55,225 nt of DNA from Stentor coeruleus (lineage: Eukaryota > Ciliophora > Heterotrichea > Heterotrichida > Stentoridae). The DNA is taken from assembly GCA_001970955.1 (NCBI GenBank), contig MPUH01000426.1:1-55225 (forward strand). The letters run 5' to 3'. Numbering within the stretch: the first letter of the stretch is position 1; each line of letters opens with the position of its first letter. The translations under genes and the position numbers were made by a program. This document shows positions 29,604 to 38,849 of this stretch, piece after piece. The notes below the pieces were generated by a model, which saw nothing but the letters and a program-made list of their open reading frames with translations, made no database searches and was not told the DNA's origin.

Positions 29604-31385
29604 TTAACTTTCATTTATTATATACTGCTTAACAGACTCGAAGCTTGTATGTATTAACTTTAAATCCTCCTCATCTATCCCATAGCTAGCAACTACTTTT
29701 ATAAAAGTAGTAGTAAACAATTCATAGTCTTTTTTCGATATATTATATTGCTTATGGCGTTCTGAAAGCGATTTAGTAAACTTTGAGTTCACATCACAAC
29801 AAAATACTCTAAAAGTTGCCCTGGACATAGCATGAAAATTCTCATTGGAAAACTTTGCATAATAATACGAAATATCAGTTTTCAATATAATCCTATAAAA
29901 ATTCACTGAAAAATCTTTCCAAAAGCCAGTCGCTAGGTATTTTTCACTGAGCTTTTTACTTGGTTTTTGTGAAATACGTGCATTATATCTCAATATATCA
30001 CATTTTTGAGCAGCTAGGTTGATACAACTACTTGCATTGTCTTCAATATTGATGGATTTTGATTTTTTATGGTGTTGAAATGATGATATAGCTTTAAGGT
30101 TTTCTATACTACGTATTCTGATATGATGTTTATTTTTTGTAGTGTTTTTTTCAATTAAAGGTTTAATGTCTGTGCTTATAAAAGAAGATAGGTTGAGTAA
30201 AGGGCTATAGTTTCTAGAATCTGGGATTTCTAAACTTGGATTATGATGAAGTTCATAATCTTGTGGTTGTAGACATTTGATTGCTTTGACCTTAAGAAGC
30301 ATCCAACTTAATGATGGGTCTTTTATAAAAACTAACTCAGCTTCATCAAGAAAATTACCAAACTGCTTTCGTATTTCCTTGTTTATTATATATTTTAACC
30401 ACCGAACCATAGATTCAATTTCAGGAATAACTATTTTTACATTGTAGGGAATTAAAGAGCGAGAGTCTTTTAAATTCACCGTATATTTATCATTAAGATT
30501 TTCATTCAACCATAATTCTGATGTTTCCCTCTCATCACTTCCTACAGAACTTTTTATCCTTTCTATAAGATTGGAAAAACTTTTATTTGGACTTTGCTCG
30601 ACCGTTTCTAAATTTGTCAATTGATTCATTTCTTTTGCAAATCCAAATGTTGACTGCCTGGCTATTGATTTCTCATATTTAAATATACAATCTTTGATGA
30701 AAAGCTTTAAGCTATTATCATTGTTTACACTTTCATCAATTGATTCATGAGTTTCTTCTTTTGGCTTATTAATTTTAGGTATTTCAAGTTTATTTTTGAT
30801 TATATGGTATTTGTTTGAAGTATTCTCTTTAGTATGGACTAGTAATATGGATGAGCTTCTCCCTATAGTTTGTATAAAATGCTGATATAGTCCAGGCTCT
30901 TTATCGTTTTGGGTCATGAAGGTTTCTAAGCATGACAAAGCATTAAAAAGTTTATTTTTGCCATTAAAAGGTTTGAAAATGCATATAGGCTTTTCATCAG
31001 TAATAGGAAGACTAGCCAAGAAAGTATTTTTTGCCGATTCACCTATAGTCCATTTAGGTTTTTCTTCGTTTCTGATAAAAAACTGAATATCAAAGTTGTA
31101 GTACAAAGTTGGGATAACTTTCATGCTAGGCTCAAGGTTTTTGTTGTTGTAAAGACTAAGGAATATATCAAAACTGTGGATTGAGAAGAGACTTGGCTTA
31201 ATGATATTACTTATTTTATTGCAATGCTTTTCTTGACTTTTATCAAGTTTGCGCTTGATTGCTTCCTTGTAGTTATGATGAAAGTTTTTAAGATTTTGTT
31301 GAGCTTTTGCTTTCTTGATTGTGCATGTGTACTCTTTTAGCACTTTTTTGAATTCAATGATTTCTGATGCAGTGTTCTTTAACAT
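29604..31385 (-). CDS. Protein with C-terminal truncated-globin-like domain
   Basis: A 593-residue protein. Residues about 475-590 look like a truncated haemoglobin fold: WKDFSVNFYRIIL in the position of helix B/C, SRATFRVFC as helix E, then ERHKQYNISKKDYELF, where His544 fits the proximal haem ligand in the pattern H-x3-x-I-x3-x-F, and a last pair of helices, VVASYGIDEEDLKLIHTSF. The distal pocket residues cannot be assigned with confidence. The upstream 470 residues have no recognised domain. They contain a basic N-terminal helix, a middle low-complexity region and a conserved-looking block, VIPEIESMVRWLKYII. A haem sensor or NO/O2 chemistry role is inference. Stop TAA. Confidence 0.7.
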   Translation of the reverse strand: MLKNTASEIIEFKKVLKEYTCTIKKAKAQQNLKNFHHNYKEAIKRKLDKSQEKHCNKISNIIKPSLFSIHSFDIFLSLYNNKNLEPSMKVIPTLYYNFDIQFFIRNEEKPKWTIGESAKNTFLASLPITDEKPICIFKPFNGKNKLFNALSCLETFMTQNDKEPGLYQHFIQTIGRSSSILLVHTKENTSNKYHIIKNKLEIPKINKPKEETHESIDESVNNDNSLKLFIKDCIFKYEKSIARQSTFGFAKEMNQLTNLETVEQSPNKSFSNLIERIKSSVGSDERETSELWLNENLNDKYTVNLKDSRSLIPYNVKIVIPEIESMVRWLKYIINKEIRKQFGNFLDEAELVFIKDPSLSWMLLKVKAIKCLQPQDYELHHNPSLEIPDSRNYSPLLNLSSFISTDIKPLIEKNTTKNKHHIRIRSIENLKAISSFQHHKKSKSINIEDNASSCINLAAQKCDILRYNARISQKPSKKLSEKYLATGFWKDFSVNFYRIILKTDISYYYAKFSNENFHAMSRATFRVFCCDVNSKFTKSLSERHKQYNISKKDYELFTTTFIKVVASYGIDEEDLKLIHTSFESVKQYIINES

Positions 31386-32033
31386 TCTGAAATATTATTT
31401 ATTGGTATCTGCATCAAAATGTCGATGAAATACTCCAAAAATAAGTATTTTGATTTAAGGACTACAAAAATTATGTTAAAAGTTTTTGCATTTTACTTTA
31501 TAGTAAATTTTTTATAAAAACTAGGATTTTTAATCAATACGTTTTCCTTCAGAATTTAATCAAAAGAAAAAACTATGAATAATAATAGCTAATTTTATAT
31601 GAAATTCAAAATCAGCGATAAAACGTAAAATAAAATAAAGTCTTTAGTATGTTTTGATCTTATTTCGAATTTCAAAGATAAAATATTTTTTATGAGTTTA
31701 AAAAATCCTTCTATAATCGAAATTCATTCCTGATTTACTTTTTATTCCGGCTGTTTTTGTTTATTTTGATAAAAATCTAGTATCAGGTTCATTTTATACC
31801 TCCTATAACCAAATTAATACAATTCTCTAATAAAAGAACTTCTTCCTAACTTCAAAAAAGCTAAATTCACTTCACAGACCCTGATAATCCATCACAAAAT
31901 CTTAAACCCCTTACTAAAAATCCTCTTAATTTTACAAATTAAAAAAATTACAATCATAGTTTTATATAAGTTCCTATTTAACCCAAACGCATAATAAAAA
32001 ACCTAAATTTTCATTCTAAACATTTATTAAAAT
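31386..32033. other. Divergent promoter spacer
   Basis: 648 bp between the divergently transcribed globin-domain gene (minus) and the giant secreted-protein gene (plus). It should contain both promoters. It is AT-rich with no open frame; no element is named. Confidence 0.5.
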
Positions 32034-35000
32034 ATGAAACTTTTGAGTTTGGTTCTATTATTGAAGCTCGTATCAAGTGAGCTGTTCAAAAGTTTCGACC
32101 AAATGCTCAGCCCAGTTAACATAACCTGGCCAGACAAATGGGTTTTTAATATAGTAGAACTATCGAGTAACCACGCTGGGGAAAATGTTTCAGTGACTGT
32201 GAATTGCAAAATTCCTGAAGGAGTTCCAAAGGATGCTGTGGTTTTAATGAAAATTCTTGGTTTCCCTGAAGAAAATCATTATTATATAGTCCCTGAAACT
32301 CAAGTACCTGAAGAAGATAATGTTTTTATTTTTACAAGTGTTCCCCTACCTGACGATCCTGGTGCATATGGCCCAGTGACTATTGTTGTAAGGAATTTTA
32401 GTGAATCGGCACAAATACATGCAGCATCTTATAACCTTCAATCAATAGCTGTACTACCAGCTTTACTAAAATATGACCCTTTGACTGTAACTTATTCATC
32501 AGGAGCCACAAAAATCGTCAGCGAAACAACAACACTCAAATTTGCGTTTTCAATACAGGCAAATATGAACATAAATGACTATTTTGTTTTAACTTGTGAT
32601 GATAAATATCAGCTTTCAAGCACAATTACTTTGCAATGGACTGATGGGGCTACAGGAACTGAATATTTTCAGGATATGGAGTATATTGCATATAAACCAG
32701 AGAAAATTATAGTAATCTATGGACTTAAAGTGAGTCTTTCAGATGATGTTTTAGCTTCATTCACAGTTAGTGGGATTATCAACCCTTCATATAAAATCAA
32801 GCCACAGAACTGTATATGGGAAATCAAAATATATCGTTTCGGTACTAAAACAACCTTACAAAAATTTTCTGGAGATGGACCAAGTTCAGTGACTTCAGGT
32901 GCAATCTCATCAATATCATGGCTTCCATCTAACCCATATTTATCCTCAGAAAACATAGTCGTTGATTTAGTTTTATATATGACTCTTGAATTCACAATTT
33001 CTCATAAAATTCCATATGATGGATATATAAAAATCGGATTTAATAATGCAATTATTAATCAGCCTTTATATAAAGTTAGCACAGGATATGATGATAAAGA
33101 TAATCTTGTAGAATCAACTTTTATATATGCTGAACCTAATAATAAATTACTTTGCTCTATAAAATCTATTAATGAAGCGAAATGTACAGTTATCAATCTT
33201 AGTGGGATTTCAGCTGGCAGTATCAATATTTATAACTTGATACAATTTACTGGGAATACTGATACACAAATAAAATATTTAACTACTTATATAAATAATA
33301 GTGATTCTACTGACGATACTAATGATGATATTATTGATGATGCTAGTGATTTACCTATAATAGTATATTCATCGAATTTAATTATAAAAAATATACTTAT
33401 TGAGTTTTACGCAAAAAATGATGACACATTTTCAATGTTTACAGGAAATGTAGAAGAGTATAAACTTTTAGTATCATTAGATTTAGATTTTGATACAAGT
33501 GTTGAAGATAAGGTTGCGATTGTATTTCCTTTTAAGTTTGCTTCAATTGCCGAAGAATTTACTATAAACTTTTTGGGTAATTGCGAAGCTAGAGTGACTA
33601 AAACTTCAGAAATACCAATAAAATATGATGAGGGTGCAACTGATATACTTGATGTTAATTGTGATACATTAAGCACAGCAGTTATAACATTATCAAAAAA
33701 ATATTATAGTGATAATAAGTTAAATCTATTTCTAAGATCAAGGAACGAAAATAATATTGCGATGCCTATTTTTGAGTCTAGTTACGTATCAAAGCATGAA
33801 GTAGCTATTATTTTTGCAGTAAGCCAAGTCACTTATGTTTATTCTCAACCTTTATTTATATATGCTAATACAGTTAAACCTGATTTAAAGTTTATGTGTC
33901 TAAGTTCATCATCTTTAGGTATTCCAGCCAATATTGTTTATACTCCGGTATTTAATTACAAATTCACATCAGACTACTCAGCTTATATAAACTTTATAAT
34001 AAACTTACCAGACTCATATACAAATCTCCCATCAGAATCAATATACCCTACATCATCATCATCATCATTATCTGATAATCAGGTCTTTATAGAATACTCA
34101 TTAGATACTCCCTCAATAATAACTTTAGTATATAAAATATTATCATCATTTGATATCAGTAAAGAAAATCCCTATAGTTTTTACTTACCATTGCCAACAT
34201 TCGGCAAGGGTGGAGACTTTACAATTTCAGCTTTTTTAATATTTAAAAGAAACTCTGACTCTTTTTTGTTTTATTTGTCCCAAAGTGATTTTTCCACTGC
34301 TATAACTTTAGTATATAGTGATACTAAAAGCTCTACTGATAGTGGTCCATATGATTCATCATCTCAAGAAACAATGCATATTGAATTTGATAGCATTGTC
34401 CCGCCTATAATTTTCAGTGCTTATTTCGGAGAAGGTTATATTTTGAATAATATCGCACTAATAGCTTCAGATGCAACTATTGATCTACATGTTTTCCAAT
34501 CAAAAAATATTGAATTTGATTTAGTTTCTTCTTTAGGCTTTATAACCACAGGTAGCTCTCTATCATCATTATATTTAAACAATTTTATAACATCATGGAT
34601 TCCTTCAGATTATATCATCACAATATTATTATTAACTGGAAGTAATCTAAATAATGCAGCGACTTGCACCGAAATCAAATATTCTCAACAAATTACTGAA
34701 AGAAATTTAATCTTAACCTCATATTCACCCGATTCAGCTAAACTTAAAGGAGCTGACTCAATAACAATCAACCTTAATATATCTTTCACCTTACCAGAAA
34801 TTCTCTATAAAACTTCAAATACATACTTTAAAATAATAGTTGGTAATGATTTTAAAATGTCCAAAGTCGAATGGTCGGTTCAAGCTGGTGATTTTACAGA
34901 TTCAGGGATTTTTGATGAATTATTTTTCACAACTAAATCTATTTCAAGCGATTTACCTAAAGATACATCAATAAACATATATTTATATAACGTGCTGATT

Positions 35001-38000
35001 CCTGATTTAGAATTAAATAGTGATTATTCAGGATTTGATGAAGTTCATGCTGTATATAATGGAAAAAACATATATTCATGGTATGAAAGTGATTATATAG
35101 GGGATATCATTGCAAGGACAACTTTTATACAAAAAACTGATTCTAGTTCTTCAAGTATAACATCAGTTGCTGTATTTCCTAGGACAAGAGGTTCAATGAG
35201 TGTGTATTTTTATATGACTTTCAACCCACAATTTGAATTGCCAGCAGGAACAGAAATAACAATTAAAGGATTAACTTTTGATCAAGATCCTTACCTTTCT
35301 GAAAACCTTTGGTCAAAATATGGATTTACAGAATCAGAAATAACTGAAGATGGAGAACTTTTTTTTATTACATCTTATGATGTTCCTATTGGAGTTCCTT
35401 TTTTGATAAGAAAAGATCTAGCTTTTAACATTTCAGTAAATGAAGTTTCGCCTAGTAAAGCATTTTTAGTCAATGCAAAATATAAAAATGTTACAATATT
35501 AGATGATGCAGAACCAGAAGCTACATTAACACAAAAACTTACTTTTACAGATTTTTCTAATATGATTTTAATACTTCCTTCAGTTAGTGCTAGTGTTTTA
35601 AATAAAGGAGAACCTTCTTGGCATGCTTTTGCTTTTAAACTTCCTATAAACACTGATTCAACTTGGTCTTATAATTTTGATATCCCTGGTAGCTATACAG
35701 CTTTTGGAGGACCGACTTACACTTTTAGCGATATTAAAGATGTGTATTTCTTATACTCTTTTAGTACCCTTGGAAATCTTTATTGCATTGTAGAACATTT
35801 TCTTATAACCTGCAAAATTGAACTAGTAATTCCTGCTGAGACAGCTCTAGACTTTAATATTCTTCTTGTAAACCCTTCAGAAAGCGAAGTTTATTGGAAC
35901 TTTTATATTTTAGACTTTAGAACTGAACTTGTTTTTAAACCATTATATGGAGTTAAAGTTCAATTTACAGATTTACCTGAGAATAATTTGGATATTATAT
36001 CTATAAAAAATGATGTAACAGCAAAATCCCTAACATTTTTAGCTTCAATTAATGAAGATTATACTTCTAAATCTATAATCAGTATAAAATTCCCAAGAAA
36101 TTATAATTTAGATGTGGATTACCCTGGGATTATATCTTGTTCAGCTACTTATTATGGGGAAACAACATTGAATTTGGTTAATAAAGGAAGTTTGTGTAGT
36201 ATTGAAGATAATATGGTGAAATTTCCAATTGCTTTATCATTTACAGCTTCAAATAAGTTTTTGGCTAAATTTGTTATTAATGGAGTTGATCGACCTAGTG
36301 GAGTTCAGATAAGAACAGATTTTTTGGATATTGAAAATTCAGATAGTTATAGCATTTATGATACTTGGACTGAAAAATTTAAACTATACTCGGTTATAAA
36401 CCCAGAGAGTACTTATATTTCATACAATTCATCAAGTTATGATAATCTAAATTCCGCATTTACAGGCTATTACAACTCTTATAAAAAGAAAATCACTATC
36501 CAAAACGATGAAACTCTCGGAATAACCGGTGGCACATATTCTGAGAAGTTCCTTATTTCTACTAATTCCGAAACTTTAGCTGCCCTTACTGTCTACCTAA
36601 CTGCCTTTGACGCTCATTCTTCAACACTTAAATTTAGTGGCAATGGTGATTATATCCTAACAAACAATCGACCATTTTCTAAATTCAGAGTAGGAGCTCC
36701 AAGTAAATCCCCAGCAGGTTTTTATTATATAAAATGGACAATAAATGAAAATCCAATAATACAAGATGTATACAATTATGATACTCCTTCAAATACTCTA
36801 GTCCAACTAACAAACACATTAAAAATTCCGATTTCTATAAGCAAAATCCCAAGTTGTATTCCTGGATATCCAACATTACCTATTAGTTTAACTTTAGATC
36901 AAATAAGCCCGTTTAAAGGGATTTCTGTAAAATTTTCAAGAGAAAATTCAACTGATGACTATGGGATTAGACCAAATCCAGTAAGTTTTTCTGATAGTGA
37001 TCTGGTAAAATTCTTTGAAATAAACTGTTTGGCAACTTTACCTGATAGCGAGTATAAGTTTTTTATTTCAATTGAAGGTGAAGATAAAGATACTTTTACT
37101 ATAGATTCAAGTAAGTCATTTACTACAAAAAGCTTTTCAGCTATAGAAGTTCAGGCTGATCCAACTTTTGTAGCTTATAATGAAACTAATATTGAAATTC
37201 AGGCAAGTTCTAATACAGGGGCGGTATGCACATGGGCACTTATTGCTTCTCATTTATATGATACAAATTCAAGTTATGGAACTTATGAGTATATATCTTC
37301 AGTTGCTTATCCTTTGACTAGTACTTCGAAATACACTCAATTACCACTAGAAACACAGGTTGCTTCATACGAATCAGAACTCAGTGGAATTTCAGCCACC
37401 ACATGGGAAGACTTTACAATGAAAACCCTGATTTTTGCAGATAAAACATTTTTTGCTGGTATGGCCTACATACCTCAATCATCAACTCCTACTCAAATTT
37501 TCTATTACGACAGACTTATAGCAAATAAATCATACATGCTCATAGCTTATTTTCAACATCCACAAAGCACAACAATCCTCAACATAACCCTTACAACTCA
37601 TACCAATTTATTACCTAATGTAACCAGAATCTATATTTTATTTGATAATGATATAGGTCAAAAAGATGATGAAATCCAAAAAGTTCTGGCAGAATATGCT
37701 ATGATTAGCAAACTTAGAATAATAGAAGACCCAGGATCAACTAGAAGACTTGCAAGTACTTTTTATAAACTTATCTTACCTGAAGCAGAATCTTCATATA
37801 CACCAATGATGATTGCTGAAAATCTTAATAGAGACACAATTGAAAAAATAATGCAAATTGAGTTGAATAATTATGATATAAGAATAGCTAATTTACAGTA
37901 CTTTGAAACTTCTCCTGAGCTTTTTGGGATACCACAATTTGAAACACAGTTTTGGAACACTACAGATAAAAGTATGATTTTATTGAATTTTACATCGAAT

Positions 38001-38348
38001 TATAAAGGGAAATATTGTTGTGAAGTTGAGAAGGATCCTGATTTAAATAAAACTTTGACATCAATTGATATACTTTATGGATATGATAGGTCTGGGATGA
38101 TTAATAAGAACAGCTATTGTAAGAATATAGATGCTATGACACAAACGACGTTTAATGTGAAATATACAGAATTTATTGAAGCTGGAAATTATGTTGTGTC
38201 TTGTACGCTTTGTAATAATTATCCAATACTCCCTTTATGTTTGGATGATGTCGATATTAAAAATCACACTTTCGAAAAAACTAATCCAACCGGGTTTTCA
38301 ATGGTGTTGGCTTGCAAGATCGGATTTTTAGCGCTTTTATTGATGTAG
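32034..38348 (+). CDS. Giant secreted or surface-anchored protein (2104 aa)
   Basis: The largest gene in the window. It starts with a clear signal peptide (MKLLSLVLLLKLVSS) and ends in a hydrophobic tail, FSMVLACKIGFLALLLM, which fits a GPI-addition signal or a terminal membrane helix. The body is rich in Ser, Thr, Tyr, Asn and beta-strand-like alternation with many NxS/T sites, consistent with a chain of beta-sandwich modules on the cell surface. Cysteines are sparse except in the last 150 residues (YCCEVEKD, SCTLCNN). A STRRLAS motif near residue 1900 precedes the juxtamembrane part and could be a processing site. I do not recognise a named family. A cortical, extrusome or matrix role is possible but not shown. 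Stop TAG. Confidence 0.8.
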   Translation: MKLLSLVLLLKLVSSELFKSFDQMLSPVNITWPDKWVFNIVELSSNHAGENVSVTVNCKIPEGVPKDAVVLMKILGFPEENHYYIVPETQVPEEDNVFIFTSVPLPDDPGAYGPVTIVVRNFSESAQIHAASYNLQSIAVLPALLKYDPLTVTYSSGATKIVSETTTLKFAFSIQANMNINDYFVLTCDDKYQLSSTITLQWTDGATGTEYFQDMEYIAYKPEKIIVIYGLKVSLSDDVLASFTVSGIINPSYKIKPQNCIWEIKIYRFGTKTTLQKFSGDGPSSVTSGAISSISWLPSNPYLSSENIVVDLVLYMTLEFTISHKIPYDGYIKIGFNNAIINQPLYKVSTGYDDKDNLVESTFIYAEPNNKLLCSIKSINEAKCTVINLSGISAGSINIYNLIQFTGNTDTQIKYLTTYINNSDSTDDTNDDIIDDASDLPIIVYSSNLIIKNILIEFYAKNDDTFSMFTGNVEEYKLLVSLDLDFDTSVEDKVAIVFPFKFASIAEEFTINFLGNCEARVTKTSEIPIKYDEGATDILDVNCDTLSTAVITLSKKYYSDNKLNLFLRSRNENNIAMPIFESSYVSKHEVAIIFAVSQVTYVYSQPLFIYANTVKPDLKFMCLSSSSLGIPANIVYTPVFNYKFTSDYSAYINFIINLPDSYTNLPSESIYPTSSSSSLSDNQVFIEYSLDTPSIITLVYKILSSFDISKENPYSFYLPLPTFGKGGDFTISAFLIFKRNSDSFLFYLSQSDFSTAITLVYSDTKSSTDSGPYDSSSQETMHIEFDSIVPPIIFSAYFGEGYILNNIALIASDATIDLHVFQSKNIEFDLVSSLGFITTGSSLSSLYLNNFITSWIPSDYIITILLLTGSNLNNAATCTEIKYSQQITERNLILTSYSPDSAKLKGADSITINLNISFTLPEILYKTSNTYFKIIVGNDFKMSKVEWSVQAGDFTDSGIFDELFFTTKSISSDLPKDTSINIYLYNVLIPDLELNSDYSGFDEVHAVYNGKNIYSWYESDYIGDIIARTTFIQKTDSSSSSITSVAVFPRTRGSMSVYFYMTFNPQFELPAGTEITIKGLTFDQDPYLSENLWSKYGFTESEITEDGELFFITSYDVPIGVPFLIRKDLAFNISVNEVSPSKAFLVNAKYKNVTILDDAEPEATLTQKLTFTDFSNMILILPSVSASVLNKGEPSWHAFAFKLPINTDSTWSYNFDIPGSYTAFGGPTYTFSDIKDVYFLYSFSTLGNLYCIVEHFLITCKIELVIPAETALDFNILLVNPSESEVYWNFYILDFRTELVFKPLYGVKVQFTDLPENNLDIISIKNDVTAKSLTFLASINEDYTSKSIISIKFPRNYNLDVDYPGIISCSATYYGETTLNLVNKGSLCSIEDNMVKFPIALSFTASNKFLAKFVINGVDRPSGVQIRTDFLDIENSDSYSIYDTWTEKFKLYSVINPESTYISYNSSSYDNLNSAFTGYYNSYKKKITIQNDETLGITGGTYSEKFLISTNSETLAALTVYLTAFDAHSSTLKFSGNGDYILTNNRPFSKFRVGAPSKSPAGFYYIKWTINENPIIQDVYNYDTPSNTLVQLTNTLKIPISISKIPSCIPGYPTLPISLTLDQISPFKGISVKFSRENSTDDYGIRPNPVSFSDSDLVKFFEINCLATLPDSEYKFFISIEGEDKDTFTIDSSKSFTTKSFSAIEVQADPTFVAYNETNIEIQASSNTGAVCTWALIASHLYDTNSSYGTYEYISSVAYPLTSTSKYTQLPLETQVASYESELSGISATTWEDFTMKTLIFADKTFFAGMAYIPQSSTPTQIFYYDRLIANKSYMLIAYFQHPQSTTILNITLTTHTNLLPNVTRIYILFDNDIGQKDDEIQKVLAEYAMISKLRIIEDPGSTRRLASTFYKLILPEAESSYTPMMIAENLNRDTIEKIMQIELNNYDIRIANLQYFETSPELFGIPQFETQFWNTTDKSMILLNFTSNYKGKYCCEVEKDPDLNKTLTSIDILYGYDRSGMINKNSYCKNIDAMTQTTFNVKYTEFIEAGNYVVSCTLCNNYPILPLCLDDVDIKNHTFEKTNPTGFSMVLACKIGFLALLLM

Positions 38349-38503
38349 TTTTAGGTAGTAATAGAAAACATCATGAAATTATTGTTTTTTATAGTAAATA
38401 TTAGAAGATTATTGAAAATATAATATTTCGAGTTAGATAAGATATAGAAATAATAATAAAGTTATATAAAATATCGATAAAAACTATAATCGTTCTCATC
38501 TTA
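38349..38503. other. Short spacer after the giant gene
   Basis: AT-rich 3' flank of the giant secreted-protein gene; nothing recognised before the duplicated block that begins at 38504. Confidence 0.4.
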
Positions 38504-38657
38504 GTATATCTATTACAATAATAATTCTAATATGTCTTCTAAAGAGAGTATAGAATTAGCATTCCAATTTCATAAAATCTTATCAAATATTANGTATATC
38601 TATTACAATAATAATTCTAATATGTCTTCTAAAGAGAGTATAGAATTAGCATTCCAA
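38504..38657. repeat. 64-bp direct repeat around the third N gap
   Basis: Positions 38504-38567 and 38594-38657 are identical. Unlike the other two gaps, copy 1 is followed by 25 unrelated bases before the N at 38593. Both copies contain the same start, MSSKESIELAFQ; copy 1 then continues FHKILSNI and copy 2 continues KVLATWI and stops. This may be a misjoin, two haplotypes, or the broken start of one gene. Confidence 0.75.
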
Positions 38658-38832
38658 AAGGTCTTGGCCACATGGATCTAATCATAGCGAAAATGGACCA
38701 GACTCTGACCGGCTAATGACTGCCCACATATTTTTCAACTACCTCCTACTCCCAGAGTACGGAAGTAAAGAAAAAATGGAAAAACTCATAATCCTAGCTA
38801 TAGAAAACGCATCAGGTTTTGGACTTAGATAA
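38650..38832 (+). pseudogene. HECT ubiquitin-ligase C-terminus lacking the catalytic Cys
   Basis: This 60-codon tract matches the last part of a HECT domain: DSDRLMTAH, then IFFNYLLLPEYGSKEKME, then LAIENASGFGLR and a TAA. In active HECT ligases the block reads TAHTCFN, with the Cys forming the thioester with ubiquitin. Here Thr-Cys has become Ile-Phe (Phe codon at 38731-38733), each one base change away. The frame is closed upstream by a TAG at 38647 and the rest of the HECT domain is absent. It is therefore a fragment, most simply a pseudogene. The adjacent assembly gap means the upstream part may be misassembled. Confidence 0.7.
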
Positions 38833-38849
38833 TAACTTATAGTCTCACA

